DNA of 64,000 nt, from NCBI GenBank assembly GCA_003058525.1, contig QBVD01000044.1:1-64000 (forward strand). Reading direction: 5' to 3'. Below are positions 28,073 to 36,804 of this stretch, piece after piece. This DNA is from a gamma proteobacterium symbiont of Ctena orbiculata. GTDB lineage: Bacteria; Pseudomonadota; Gammaproteobacteria; Chromatiales; Chromatiaceae. Below the pieces are notes generated by a model. It ran no database searches. It was not told where the DNA came from and saw nothing but the letters and a program-made list of their open reading frames with translations. The translations under genes were made by a program, and so were the position numbers. The first letter of the stretch is position 1. Every line of letters starts with the position of its first letter.

Positions 28073-28603
28073 ATGCGCCAGACAAAACATTCCATTCCCT
28101 TAATCCTGAAGGGTTTTTTCCTGATATCCAGCTTATTGCCCCTATGCGCGAATGCCTGGACCGACGATATCACCGAGACGGCCTATGTCAATACCGTCTG
28201 CGAACTGACACCTGAAGCGCAGTGTTCCTGGGCCATTCTGATCGATCTGGAAGCCCCGGGGGTGGATATGCATGAGTCCTCCCTTGCATCCGCCCGTCTC
28301 GACAGATCGAATTTCGAGCGGGCCAACTTCTCACGCGCGATATTTCAACTGGCCAATCTCAAGGACACCAATCTCATGCTGAGTAATTTGGAGCACGCAC
28401 ACATGCACGGCGTCAATCTGCAGAACGCCAACCTGATGTTTGCCAATCTGAGCGGCGCCAGTCTTTTCGATGCCGACTTGAGCGGAGCGGATCTGCGGGG
28501 AGCGAATCTGGTAGGAGCCATCCTGATAAAAGCCAAACTCGATGGCGCAACCTGGACTGACGGCCACATCTGCGCAGAGGGCTCTATTGGAGAATGCAAA
28601 TAG
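28073..28603 (+). CDS. Secreted pentapeptide-repeat protein
   Basis: A 176-residue protein with an N-terminal signal peptide (basic start, hydrophobic 'FFLISSLLPLCANA', cleavage about residue 29) and about 15 tandem A(D/N)LxX pentapeptides between residues 70 and 155. These fold as a right-handed quadrilateral beta-helix. Two cysteine pairs may be disulfide-bonded in the periplasm, one near residues 43-51 and one near the C-terminus (CAEGSIGEC). GGGGAG precedes the ATG. Pentapeptide-repeat proteins have varied roles, and none is implied here. Confidence 0.85.
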   Translation: MRQTKHSIPLILKGFFLISSLLPLCANAWTDDITETAYVNTVCELTPEAQCSWAILIDLEAPGVDMHESSLASARLDRSNFERANFSRAIFQLANLKDTNLMLSNLEHAHMHGVNLQNANLMFANLSGASLFDADLSGADLRGANLVGAILIKAKLDGATWTDGHICAEGSIGECK

Positions 28604-28684
28604 CTTAATCGTAGCGGCATAAATCACTTCGGCTCAACATTCAGAGCCGCACCCTTTCGACTCTGATCGTTTGAGCCTGCCGGA

Positions 28685-29374
28685 TCACCGCGGTGTGGCA
28701 ACCATGGAGACTTCCTGTGCCGGCTTCAAGGTATGCGCAGCCCACCTGATCAAGCGAAATCCTGATTCGCCAAACCCCAGCCGTTGCGCCCAATTGGCCG
28801 CAAAGCGATCGTAGCCAAAACGGCGCACGCCGCTCGAAGCGATTTCGAATCCACAATCATTCACCAGATTACCCAATGTCTGTACATTCCATGCGTACAG
28901 ATGATGGTTGGGTTCCTGCGGATCGTATTTCCGATAGCGCTTCTCTTTTTCATAGGGAACGAACAACAACAGCTTGCCATCATCTTTCAGCAAGCGGCGT
29001 ATCTCCGCCAATACGTCAACCGGTACAGGGACGTGTTCAAGCACATGGTGACAAACCATCACATCCACTGAGTGGTCCGACAGGGTGGATGTATCGGAGA
29101 CGAACTCGATACCCTGCCTTTTCAGCATAGGCTCCAGATGCTGCGCCAGATCGAATCCCAGACGTTTGTGGCAATTCAGCCTGGCCATATTCCAGCCAAA
29201 GCCGACACCATACTCCATCACCACATCTGACGATCTGACCTGTGGTGCGATCTTCTCATATCTGAGTTGGGCTACCCAGGGAAAGGCATTGTCCGGAATT
29301 TCGCGTTTCTTGCCGTGATACTCGCGACCCTGATCACCCTGATAACGCTCTTTGATTCGATCTTCAGTACTCAT
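28685..29374 (-). CDS. Class I SAM-dependent methyltransferase
   Basis: Methyltransferase of 229 residues from the broad type 11/23 group. The glycine-rich AdoMet loop reads 'VVMEYGVGFGWNMARL', followed by 'LGFDLAQHLEPML', then 'VCHHVLEHVPVPVDVLAEI', the post-motif II stretch often seen in methyltransferases acting on small molecules or glycolipids. No membrane segment is present. The substrate is unknown. It stands alone, divergent from lon. Confidence 0.85.
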   Translation of the reverse strand: MSTEDRIKERYQGDQGREYHGKKREIPDNAFPWVAQLRYEKIAPQVRSSDVVMEYGVGFGWNMARLNCHKRLGFDLAQHLEPMLKRQGIEFVSDTSTLSDHSVDVMVCHHVLEHVPVPVDVLAEIRRLLKDDGKLLLFVPYEKEKRYRKYDPQEPNHHLYAWNVQTLGNLVNDCGFEIASSGVRRFGYDRFAANWAQRLGFGESGFRLIRWAAHTLKPAQEVSMVATPR

Positions 29375-29818
29375 CTAACAGCCTGGCGACTCCTCCATCA
29401 ATTAAAATAACTATACCACGGCTACTCCCGATACTCAGGACAAGCACGATTGTGGCAATCCGTCACCCACAGACAATACCGACGATATTTACAATCCCCC
29501 TACAAGGTCGCTCGATTTTTGTAGGCTTGCAACTCGGTAAACCGACCCCATATGTTGTAGATCACTGGGATTTTTCGTTGAAATCCGCTTACAAGCGGCT
29601 GGATACAACATAAAATCAAGAAGCTAACCAGCAAATAGACGCCAATCACAAATATTAAAAAAGCAAATCCGTTGCCACTGTGGGCATTTGCTAGATGTCC
29701 ACAGATTAAACATTAATATGATTTGTGATATTTAACGGTGATAAGCGCTTATTGAAAGCGAATCTTTCATTCTGTTGTAGATTGATTTCAAAGGGCAATA
29801 AATCAAAAAGGTACCGGC
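29375..29818. other. Intergenic region and long lon leader
   Basis: The 444 bases between the methyltransferase start and the lon start. They hold a heat-shock-type promoter (29526-29553), which implies a lon 5' leader of roughly 255-260 bases. The leader contains AAATCCGCTTACAAGCGG (stem CCGCTT/AAGCGG, near 29586-29601) and is AT-rich near the start codon. No gene is seen. Confidence 0.5.
29526..29553 (+). promoter_or_regulatory. Heat-shock (sigma-32 type) promoter for lon
   Basis: CTTGCAA at 29526-29532, a 13-base spacer, then CCCCATAT at 29546-29553. The sigma-32 consensus is CTTGAAA and CCCCATNT with a spacer of about 13-14, so only one base of the -35 deviates. It points toward lon, a classical heat-shock gene. 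Confidence 0.75.
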
Positions 29819-32209
29819 ATGCAGGAAGAAGAGAACAACCAAGAAGAGATTATTGAAGTCTTGAGCGGACATACCCTGGCACGCTCCAACGAGGTCCTGC
29901 CAAACCTGATCCACCTGTTGCCCGTCTCGGCAAGACCCTTTTTTCCCGGCCAGGCGGTACCTTTGCTGATGGATCAGACCCATTGGGAGGAGACCATGGA
30001 TGCCGTGATGGCCTCACCTCACAATCTCCTTGGTGTGGTGCTGTCCGATGCTGAAACCGCCGAGAGCGCCACCCCGGAGAGCTTCAAGAGCATCGGTACC
30101 GTATGCCGCGTGCACCGGGTACAACGGTCCGATAATCGACTGCAAGTATTGGTGGAGTGTCTGCAGCGTTTTCGTATCGATGAGATTGTTCACTCACAGA
30201 CACCGTTCACCGCCCAGATCGAATATTTGCCCGAACCGGCCAGCGACAGCAAAGAGATCAAACCTTACGCAGTCGCAATCATCAATACCATCAAGGAGCT
30301 GCTGCCCCTGAATCCGCTCTATGCGGAAGAGCTGCGCATGTTCCTGGACCGCTTTGGACCGGATGATCCGTCCCACCTGACCGATTTCGCCGCCAGCCTC
30401 ACCACATCGGATAAGTTCCAGCTCCAGGCGGTACTGGAGAGTATCGAACTCCTGCCCCGCATGGAGAAGGTACTTGAACTGCTGCATCGGGAACTCGAGG
30501 TGGTCAAGGCTCAGGCATCGATCCGCAAGACCGTTGAAGAGCGGATGGAGAAGCAGCAGCGGGAATTTCTGCTGCGCGAGCAGCTGAAGGCGATCCAGCA
30601 GGAGTTGGGGATAGAGAAGGATGACCGCACGGCAGAGCTGGATAAGTTCCGCGAACGCATAGAGAAGCTGACCCTGACCGAACAGGCCCAGGCCCGGGTC
30701 GAAGAGGAGATGGACAAACTTGCGGTGCTCGAACCCGGCTCACCGGAATACTCGGTAACCCGTAACTATCTGGACTGGATCACCCTACTGCCCTGGGGTG
30801 TGCATTCAGAGGACAAACTCGATCTGCAGTTCGCCCGCAAGAACCTGGATAAGGATCACTACGGCCTTGAGGACGTAAAAGAGCGCATCCTGGAATTTCT
30901 CGCCCTCGGCATAATGAAGGGTGAGATAGCAGGTTCGATCATCCTGCTGGTGGGCCCACCCGGGGTCGGCAAAACCTCCATCGGTCATTCCATTGCAGAT
31001 GCCCTTGGGCGGAAGTTCTACCGATTTTCAGTGGGCGGCATACGAGACGAGGCGGAGATCAAAGGCCATCGCCGCACCTATATCGGCGCCATGCCGGGTA
31101 AATTTCTGCAGGCGATGAAGGATGCGGGGACCGAAAATCCGGTAATCATGCTCGATGAGATCGACAAGATCGGGGCCTCCTATCACGGCGACCCGGCCTC
31201 CGCATTGCTGGAAGTGCTCGACCCCGAACAGAACAGCGACTTCCTCGACCACTATCTGGATCTGCGTTTCGACCTTTCGAAAGTGCTCTTTATCTGCACC
31301 GCCAATCAACTCGATACCATTCCCAGACCCCTGCTCGACCGAATGGAAACGATCTCACTCTCTGGCTATATCGCCAGTGAGAAGTTGCAGATCGCCAGAA
31401 AATACCTGTTGCCACGCCAGCTGAAACGCGCGGGACTGAAACGCAGCGACCTGAAACTCAACAGCAGCATCCTGCGCGCCATTATCGAAGGGTATGCGCG
31501 GGATGCCGGTGTGCGCCGGCTGGAGAAGCAGATCGGAAAGATCGTTCGCAAGGCGGTGGTACGAATCCTCGAGGGAGGAAAGAAGCCGATCGAGGTGACG
31601 CTGGAAAATCTGAAGGATTACCTGGGTGGCCCCGTATTCAAGGATGAGCGCAATCTGAGCGGTGCCGGGGTGGTGACCGGCCTGGCCTGGACCGCCATGG
31701 GTGGTGCTACTCTCAATATCGAGGCCGTCGCCACTCATGAATTCAATCGCGGCTTCAAGCTCACCGGCCAGCTGGGCGATGTGATGCGCGAGTCGGCCGA
31801 GATCGCCTACGGTTACATCGTCAGCCATGCGGCAGAATTCGGTGCGGAACAGGCGTTCTTCGAAAAGGCCTTCATCCATCTCCATGTGCCGGCGGGAGCC
31901 ACCCCCAAAGACGGCCCCTCCGCCGGCATTACCATGGCCTCGGCACTGCTCTCCCTGGCGAGGAACAAACCGGTCCGCAATATCGCCATGACCGGTGAGC
32001 TGACATTGACCGGACAGGTCTTCCCGGTGGGCGGCATCCGTGAAAAGGTGATTGCCGCACGGCGTGCCGGTATTCGGGAACTCATCCTGCCGGAAGATAA
32101 CCGCAGCGACTATGAGGAGGTGCCTGAACATATCCGCAAAGGACTCAAAGTCCATTTCGCCTCGGTGTTCGAAGACGTGGTGCCGCTGCTGTTTCGCGGT
32201 AAAAAGTGA
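29819..32209 (+). CDS. lon: ATP-dependent Lon protease (LonA)
   Basis: Cytoplasmic AAA+ serine protease that degrades misfolded and regulatory proteins. At 796 residues it matches LonA length. Visible are the N-terminal substrate-binding domain (about 30-230), a coiled helical region, Walker A GPPGVGKTS near residue 378, Walker B-like 'NPVIMLDEIDKIG', the protease domain with catalytic serine in DGPSAG (Ser701), and the catalytic lysine about 43 residues later in 'GGIREKVIAARRAG'. The ATG has AAGGTAC upstream. In many bacteria lon follows clpX; here it is alone. A sigma-32 type promoter lies about 265 bases upstream. Some genomes carry a second Lon, and this sequence cannot tell which paralogue it is. 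Confidence 0.95.
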   Translation: MQEEENNQEEIIEVLSGHTLARSNEVLPNLIHLLPVSARPFFPGQAVPLLMDQTHWEETMDAVMASPHNLLGVVLSDAETAESATPESFKSIGTVCRVHRVQRSDNRLQVLVECLQRFRIDEIVHSQTPFTAQIEYLPEPASDSKEIKPYAVAIINTIKELLPLNPLYAEELRMFLDRFGPDDPSHLTDFAASLTTSDKFQLQAVLESIELLPRMEKVLELLHRELEVVKAQASIRKTVEERMEKQQREFLLREQLKAIQQELGIEKDDRTAELDKFRERIEKLTLTEQAQARVEEEMDKLAVLEPGSPEYSVTRNYLDWITLLPWGVHSEDKLDLQFARKNLDKDHYGLEDVKERILEFLALGIMKGEIAGSIILLVGPPGVGKTSIGHSIADALGRKFYRFSVGGIRDEAEIKGHRRTYIGAMPGKFLQAMKDAGTENPVIMLDEIDKIGASYHGDPASALLEVLDPEQNSDFLDHYLDLRFDLSKVLFICTANQLDTIPRPLLDRMETISLSGYIASEKLQIARKYLLPRQLKRAGLKRSDLKLNSSILRAIIEGYARDAGVRRLEKQIGKIVRKAVVRILEGGKKPIEVTLENLKDYLGGPVFKDERNLSGAGVVTGLAWTAMGGATLNIEAVATHEFNRGFKLTGQLGDVMRESAEIAYGYIVSHAAEFGAEQAFFEKAFIHLHVPAGATPKDGPSAGITMASALLSLARNKPVRNIAMTGELTLTGQVFPVGGIREKVIAARRAGIRELILPEDNRSDYEEVPEHIRKGLKVHFASVFEDVVPLLFRGKK

Positions 32210-32323
32210 ACGACCTCTTCTGTGCGGCAACAGATATGGAAAATCGTCATTGATACACATCAAGGTTGCATATCGATCAGCGGATTAGGGTACGCCTGAA
32301 AATCGATTCGAGGTAGACAAGAT

Positions 32324-33526
32324 ATGGGATTGATCCCTCTCGGCGAACGTCCCGCACCATCCACGCCACCATCGGGATGGGCGCCATTCGCATTGGGTTT
32401 TCGCCCCTTCTTTGCCCTGGCCGGACTATCCGGACTGATTTTAATGGTCCTGTGGATCGGTTTTTGGCACGCAGGCAAGGTGCCCCCCTCTGCCTACTAC
32501 ACGACCATCGACTGGCACAGCCACGAGATGCTGTTCGGATTCACCCTTGCCATCATCGCCGGTTTTCTCCTCACTGCAGTGCGAAACTGGACAGGCATCG
32601 ACACCCCGACCGGGAAACCGTTGGCATTACTGGCACTGTTGTGGTTGCTGGCCAGATTGGTACCGTTCGTTCCGTCTATCCCTTCATGGCTGGTCGCACT
32701 GACCGACCTGCTGTTCATCCCGGCATTGATCTACGCCCTCTATACACCACTGACGAAGGCTGAGAATCGCATCAATAGACTCTTCCTCCCCTTGCTGGCA
32801 GCGATGGCTTTGGCCAACCTGCTTTACCATTTACAAGGACTCGGAGTGACCTCCACGGGACCGCGGGGACTCACCCTGATGCTCAATCTGGTCCTGCTGC
32901 TGCTGATTTTCGTCGGCGGAAGAGTGTTGCCCTTTTTCACCGAAAAGGCGGTCAATGGCGCAACTCCCCGGTTCAACAAGCAGCGGGAGCAGTTTGTCTA
33001 TGCTGTCTTCATCCTCTGGACCCTGGGAGAGCTGCTGCTCCCCCAATCAGGATTGCTGTTTCCTCTTGCGTTTGGCGTGGCGGCCACCCAGGCCTGGCGT
33101 CTCGCCGACTGGTACCACCCCGGTATATGGCGGCGGCCGATCCTGTGGGTGTTGTTCAGCGGACTGTTCTGGCTGACACTCGGCTATTTTCTAAAGGGCT
33201 TGTCCCTGCTGAATCTGTTCCCCGCCAATCTCGCCATCCATGCCCTCACGGCAGGCGCCATTGGTGTCTTCACCCTGGGTATGATGGCCAGAGTCGCTCT
33301 GGGACATACCGGCAGGGAGATCGAACCCAACAAATTCATCACCATTGCATTCATCCTGATCAACCTTGCGGTGATCATAAGGGTATTTCTGCCGGTGACA
33401 GGCCTACTCGGGTACGAAACCTGTATCGGCCTATCCGGCTCCCTGTGGGCACTCTGTTATCTGCTCTTTGTTCTGACCTACCTGCCGATTCTGGCACGTC
33501 CGCGGATTGACGGACGTCCCGGCTAA
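32324..33526 (+). CDS. NnrS family protein
   Basis: Polytopic inner-membrane protein of 400 residues with about 12 hydrophobic segments. It starts with the family's 'GFRPFFALAGLSGLI' and has the histidine pair of 'TIDWHSHEMLFGFTLAIIAG' and the 'RVLPFFTEKAV' motif. NnrS is a haem- and copper-containing protein linked to nitric oxide stress and denitrification regulons; its exact role is unresolved. Here it follows lon by 114 bases with no shared function. Its presence fits an organism exposed to nitrogen oxides, together with the P460-like cytochrome at 47 kb. Confidence 0.92.
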   Translation: MGLIPLGERPAPSTPPSGWAPFALGFRPFFALAGLSGLILMVLWIGFWHAGKVPPSAYYTTIDWHSHEMLFGFTLAIIAGFLLTAVRNWTGIDTPTGKPLALLALLWLLARLVPFVPSIPSWLVALTDLLFIPALIYALYTPLTKAENRINRLFLPLLAAMALANLLYHLQGLGVTSTGPRGLTLMLNLVLLLLIFVGGRVLPFFTEKAVNGATPRFNKQREQFVYAVFILWTLGELLLPQSGLLFPLAFGVAATQAWRLADWYHPGIWRRPILWVLFSGLFWLTLGYFLKGLSLLNLFPANLAIHALTAGAIGVFTLGMMARVALGHTGREIEPNKFITIAFILINLAVIIRVFLPVTGLLGYETCIGLSGSLWALCYLLFVLTYLPILARPRIDGRPG

Positions 33527-33697
33527 ATCTCAGGTTATCTGGCGAATCGCCACTAAAATAGCCTAACACTATCAAGAGTAACTATGTGATAGATTATTAG
33601 TTATTGAATATTTTAGTATTTGCTAATATTCTTTCGCTCCATAAGTGACGCAGTAACTACTTTACAACTTTTTCAAACACAAACTGAGGAACAACTC
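33527..33697. promoter_or_regulatory. AT-rich upstream region of the sulfur globule protein gene
   Basis: This 171-base region contains a 6-bp inverted repeat, CTATCA (33569-33574) / TGATAG (33587-33592), and several TATT/TAAT blocks that could serve as a -10. The leader ends with GAGGA seven bases before the ATG. No factor is recognised. Confidence 0.35.
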
Positions 33698-34018
33698 ATG
33701 TCCAAAATCGTAAAAATCGCAGCCGCTGCTGCTCTGATCGCCGCTTCCGCTTCTGCTTCTGCATGGTGGGGCAATCCTTGGAACAACGGCTGGGGTAACG
33801 GCAATGATTTCATGGGTGACGGATTCGGTGACGGAGACTTCTCTTTCAACATGAGCGGTAGCGCTCGTGGCGCCGGCAACGGTTACGGCCGTGGCTACAA
33901 CAACTACTACAACCGTCCTTACTACGGTTACGCCCCTTACGGCGCTCCTTATGGCGCTCCCGTTGCTCCTTACGGCGCTCCTGTTGCTCCTCAGGCTGCC
34001 GCCCCTGAAGCCAAGTAA
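33698..34018 (+). CDS. Sulfur globule protein-like Gly/Tyr/Asn-rich secreted protein
   Basis: A 106-residue protein with a clear Sec signal peptide ('[19 protein letters not shown]', cleavage after ASA at residue 22). The mature part is built almost entirely of Gly, Trp, Asn, Tyr, Pro and Ala: '[20 protein letters not shown]', then '[20 protein letters not shown]', then YGAP repeats. This matches the sulfur globule envelope proteins (Sgp/CV family) that coat periplasmic sulfur deposits in purple and chemotrophic sulfur bacteria. I placed the start at 33698, preceded by GAGGA; an upstream extension of the frame lacks signal-peptide logic. A very strong double hairpin follows, consistent with a highly expressed, separately terminated gene. 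It is the best single marker for the organism's lifestyle. Confidence 0.85.
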   Translation: MSKIVKIAAAAALIAASASASAWWGNPWNNGWGNGNDFMGDGFGDGDFSFNMSGSARGAGNGYGRGYNNYYNRPYYGYAPYGAPYGAPVAPYGAPVAPQAAAPEAK

Positions 34019-34043
34019 TCAGCTTTCAGCGTGAGCTTGCATT

Positions 34044-34099
34044 GAGTCCGTTAGCCGGACTCAAACACAAAAGCGGACTTCGAGTCCGCTTTTGTGTTT
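34044..34099 (+). terminator. Tandem hairpins ending the sulfur globule gene
   Basis: First hairpin: GAGTCCG / CGGACTC (34044-34062, 5-base loop). Second hairpin: a perfect 17-bp stem, 34063-34079 with 34083-34099, beginning AAACACAAAAGCGGACT and ending in TTTTGTGTTT. The second has A-rich and T-rich shoulders and would terminate in either direction. The two share the AGTCCG/CGGACT core, so they could also pair alternatively. Confidence 0.85.
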
Positions 34100-34250
34100 A
34101 TACATAACGATTAGATTTTCAGCGGGCCTTCTGTAGAAGTCGAACAATCTTACTGGGCCATGATCTGCTGCGGATGCGGTGAATCAGCAAATCTCTTAGC
34201 ATCGCTGTTCGCTTCAGTCACGATTACGGAGGTCCAAGCCCGGCATTCCG

Positions 34251-34793
34251 CTACAGATCCCAATGTGGATCAGTACCCAGTTGGTCTGTTTTATTGGTTT
34301 TATAACGATAGGGTTCGCCCTGTTTAACCGCTGCCAAGGCATCCTTGAGGGATACATCAAGATAGTAACCATACATCTCGATTGTGTTGACGCCGAGCAT
34401 TCGTTTATGCACTTCCTTGCCCTGGTGATCCAGAAACAACAGGGTTGGGGTTACCCAGGTGTTGTAGTTAGAGGCAATGCTGCCCGGATAAACACTGTTA
34501 CCCTCAAAATCGATGACATTTTCCCCAACGTCAATCAGCAGTTCGGTGATTATGACCTTGTCGTCGTAGTCTCCGCTGACCACCATCGGGTTCAATATCT
34601 CCCGCTTGAGCTGCTGACAAAAGGGACAATGGTCCTGGGAAACCATCAGCAGTATCGGTATCTTTTCGTCGCGGGCCTTTTTCACCAACTCGGTAAAATC
34701 ACGCACCACCGAGACCGTTTTGCTGCGCCAATCGGCCGACATATCATCAACGATCAGCAAGGTCAGTATCAGTACAGTCAGCAGCCGGGGCAT
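34251..34793 (-). CDS. Periplasmic thioredoxin-fold protein (SoxW-like)
   Basis: Exported thioredoxin-like protein of 180 residues. A short hydrophobic N-terminus ('LLTVLILTLLIVDDMSA') is followed by a thioredoxin fold with active-site CPFC in 'VSQDHCPFCQQLKREIL' (about residues 57-60) and the cis-proline region 'NTWVTPTLLFLDHQGKEV'. Such proteins reduce disulfides in the periplasm; SoxW-type members maintain sulfur-oxidation carriers. The assignment to sulfur metabolism is inference from fold and from the sulfur globule gene that faces it. It follows ssb by 33 bases and may be co-transcribed. A DsbC/DsbE-like role is the alternative. Confidence 0.8.
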   Translation of the reverse strand: MPRLLTVLILTLLIVDDMSADWRSKTVSVVRDFTELVKKARDEKIPILLMVSQDHCPFCQQLKREILNPMVVSGDYDDKVIITELLIDVGENVIDFEGNSVYPGSIASNYNTWVTPTLLFLDHQGKEVHKRMLGVNTIEMYGYYLDVSLKDALAAVKQGEPYRYKTNKTDQLGTDPHWDL

Positions 34794-34826
34794 TATCTGT
34801 CCAGAATCCGGGGCTGCTAACAGGCC

Positions 34827-35273
34827 CTAGAACGGAATATCATCATCAAAGTCATTATCCGGCACTGAGGTGGGTGCCGACTGCTGGGGCCGGGAAGCAG
34901 CCTGAGCCTGCGGAGCATCGAATGAGGCTGTCCCGCCACGGCTGTCGAGCATCTGCATCTCGCTGGCCACGACTTCTGTGGTGTAGCGGTCCTGTCCGTC
35001 CTGCCCCTGCCATTTGCGGGTACGCAGGCTCCCCTCCACGTAGACTTTCGATCCTTTCTTCAGATACTCGCCGGCAATCTCGCCCAGGCGGTTGAAGAAG
35101 ACCACCCGGTGCCACTCGGTGCGCTCCTGCTGTTCACCGGTACTCTTGTCCTTCCAGCTCTCGGAGGTCGCCAGGGTCACGTTGGTGACGGCGCCGCCGC
35201 TGGGCATATAGCGGGTCTCCGGGTCCTTGCCCAGGTTGCCAATCAGGATTACTTTATTGATTCCTCGAGCCAT
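34827..35273 (-). CDS. ssb: Single-stranded DNA-binding protein
   Basis: SSB coats single-stranded DNA in replication and repair. At 148 residues it has the usual OB-fold domain (1 to about 110: '[20 protein letters not shown]', '[20 protein letters not shown]'), a disordered Gln/Ala/Pro/Ser-rich linker, and the invariant acidic tip DFDDDIPF that recruits repair proteins. It is downstream of the MFS gene with uvrA divergent beyond, the common gammaproteobacterial ssb-MFS-uvrA neighbourhood. Confidence 0.97.
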   Translation of the reverse strand: MARGINKVILIGNLGKDPETRYMPSGGAVTNVTLATSESWKDKSTGEQQERTEWHRVVFFNRLGEIAGEYLKKGSKVYVEGSLRTRKWQGQDGQDRYTTEVVASEMQMLDSRGGTASFDAPQAQAASRPQQSAPTSVPDNDFDDDIPF

Positions 35274-35339
35274 TGGTAGTTCTCCAGTAGTGTTGCCGCC
35301 CCTTCCGTTGGGGTCTTGATTCTGAATCTGAGGTGCAGT

Positions 35340-36719
35340 CTACCCTTGCACGGCATATCCATCTAGGACTTCTTGATCCACCCGCTTCAAATCAACCTTG
35401 AGATAGGCGACCCGATCCTCCGGTATGATGACCGCCTCGGCGACACCGTCGAGATTTTTCAGCTCCCCTGCCAACAGAAAGGCCTGATCCTCGTCCAGCA
35501 ATCCCACCGGTATCAGGTAGTTACTCAGGTAGTCGGGCTCAGACATACCCCAAGCCACCAGCAGCCAGATCGCGGCCATGGCCGCACAGAGCAGGAAGGT
35601 ACCGTCGATCCCGTAACGGGTATGAAACCAGCCACCCAGGGCACCGCCTAAAAAAGCGCCGATGAATTGTGAACTGGAATAGACTCCCATGGCGGTTCCC
35701 TTGCGCTCGCCGGGGGCAATCTTCGCCACCAGTGAGGGAAGTGTCGCTTCCAGCAGATTGAACGCGGTAAAGAAGATCAGCAGACCCAGGACCATCCCGG
35801 CAAGCGAATCGTGATAACCGAACATCAGCATCGACGCGCCGAGCAGGGCCACCACGCCGCCGATGAACACCGGGCGCATGCGGCGACGGCTCTCCGCCAG
35901 GATCACGAAGGGAATCATGGCCGCCATCGACAACAGCATCACCGGCATATAGACCCAGGTATGGGCGTTCTCCGCCACCAAGGCCCGCAACGCCAGCGGG
36001 TAGGCGAGAAACATGGCGGTGAGCGACATGTGCAAGGTCATGATACCGAAATCGAGACGCAGCAGCTCAGGCTCCCGCAGGACCTTGCCGAACTGTCCCG
36101 GCACCGCTTCGGCATCCCGGTGGAAATGGCTCTCTGCCGGGGTGGGTACGACAAATACAACCAGGCCGATGCCACCCAGCGCCAGCACCGCCGTCAGCCA
36201 GAATATTCCCGGCACACCGATCCAGCTGTTGAGAATCGGCCCCATCACCATCGAAACCGCGAATGCAATCCCGATACTGATACCCAGGATCGCCATGATG
36301 CGCAGGCGACGCTGCTCCCGGCTGAGGTCCGCCGCCAGTGCCATGATGACCGCCGCAATCGCGCCACTGCCCTGCAGGGCACGCCCCAGGATGATCTCGT
36401 AGATCGTATCCGCGCCGGCCGCTACCGCACTGCCCACGGCAAATATCAGCAGTCCGGCGATCAATACCGGTTTACGCCCGATCCTGTCCGACAGCATGCC
36501 GAAGGGGATCTGCAACAGCGCCTGGGTCAGGCCGTAGATACCGATGGCGAGCCCGACCAGCAGTGGCGTGACATCCGGCAGCTCCTCTGCGTAGATGGCG
36601 AATACCGGCAGGATCATGAACAGACCCAGCATGCGCAGGAAAAAGAGTCCGGAGAGGGAGTAGGCCGCCTGTCGTTCTACCGCATTCAATCCAGTATCGT
36701 TGCCACGCCCACTTCTCAT
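35340..36719 (-). CDS. Major facilitator superfamily transporter
   Basis: Twelve-segment inner-membrane MFS permease with the loop 2-3 signature 'GMLSDRIGRKPVLIAG' and an N-terminal 'FFLRMLGLFMILPVFAIYAE'. The last 60 residues form a soluble tail ('LSNYLIPVGLLDEDQAFLLA' onward) that looks like a small alpha/beta domain, seen in MFS proteins located between ssb and uvrA. The substrate is unknown; drug or metabolite efflux is usual. I chose ATG 36719; a TTG at 36776 would overlap the uvrA promoter region. It is divergent from uvrA. Confidence 0.88.
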   Translation of the reverse strand: MRSGRGNDTGLNAVERQAAYSLSGLFFLRMLGLFMILPVFAIYAEELPDVTPLLVGLAIGIYGLTQALLQIPFGMLSDRIGRKPVLIAGLLIFAVGSAVAAGADTIYEIILGRALQGSGAIAAVIMALAADLSREQRRLRIMAILGISIGIAFAVSMVMGPILNSWIGVPGIFWLTAVLALGGIGLVVFVVPTPAESHFHRDAEAVPGQFGKVLREPELLRLDFGIMTLHMSLTAMFLAYPLALRALVAENAHTWVYMPVMLLSMAAMIPFVILAESRRRMRPVFIGGVVALLGASMLMFGYHDSLAGMVLGLLIFFTAFNLLEATLPSLVAKIAPGERKGTAMGVYSSSQFIGAFLGGALGGWFHTRYGIDGTFLLCAAMAAIWLLVAWGMSEPDYLSNYLIPVGLLDEDQAFLLAGELKNLDGVAEAVIIPEDRVAYLKVDLKRVDQEVLDGYAVQG

Positions 36720-36804
36720 CAAAACTTTGCTTTGCCTGTGAAATAAAAGAGGGCGTATAGTATCAGGTTCGCTCAATTCAATGCAGTACTACCTCAATAA
36801 GTTT

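Noticed and set aside
31355..32263. A 302-codon minus-strand frame opposite the lon protease domain
   Set aside because: lon is complete and conserved on the other strand, and the frame has no start signal or family features.
35811..36746. A 311-codon plus-strand frame opposite the MFS gene
   Set aside because: It is His/Gln/Arg-rich shadow translation of a clear membrane transporter.
36720..36804. Possible LexA (SOS) box upstream of uvrA
   Set aside because: No CTG-N10-CAG match of acceptable quality was found between the MFS and uvrA starts.
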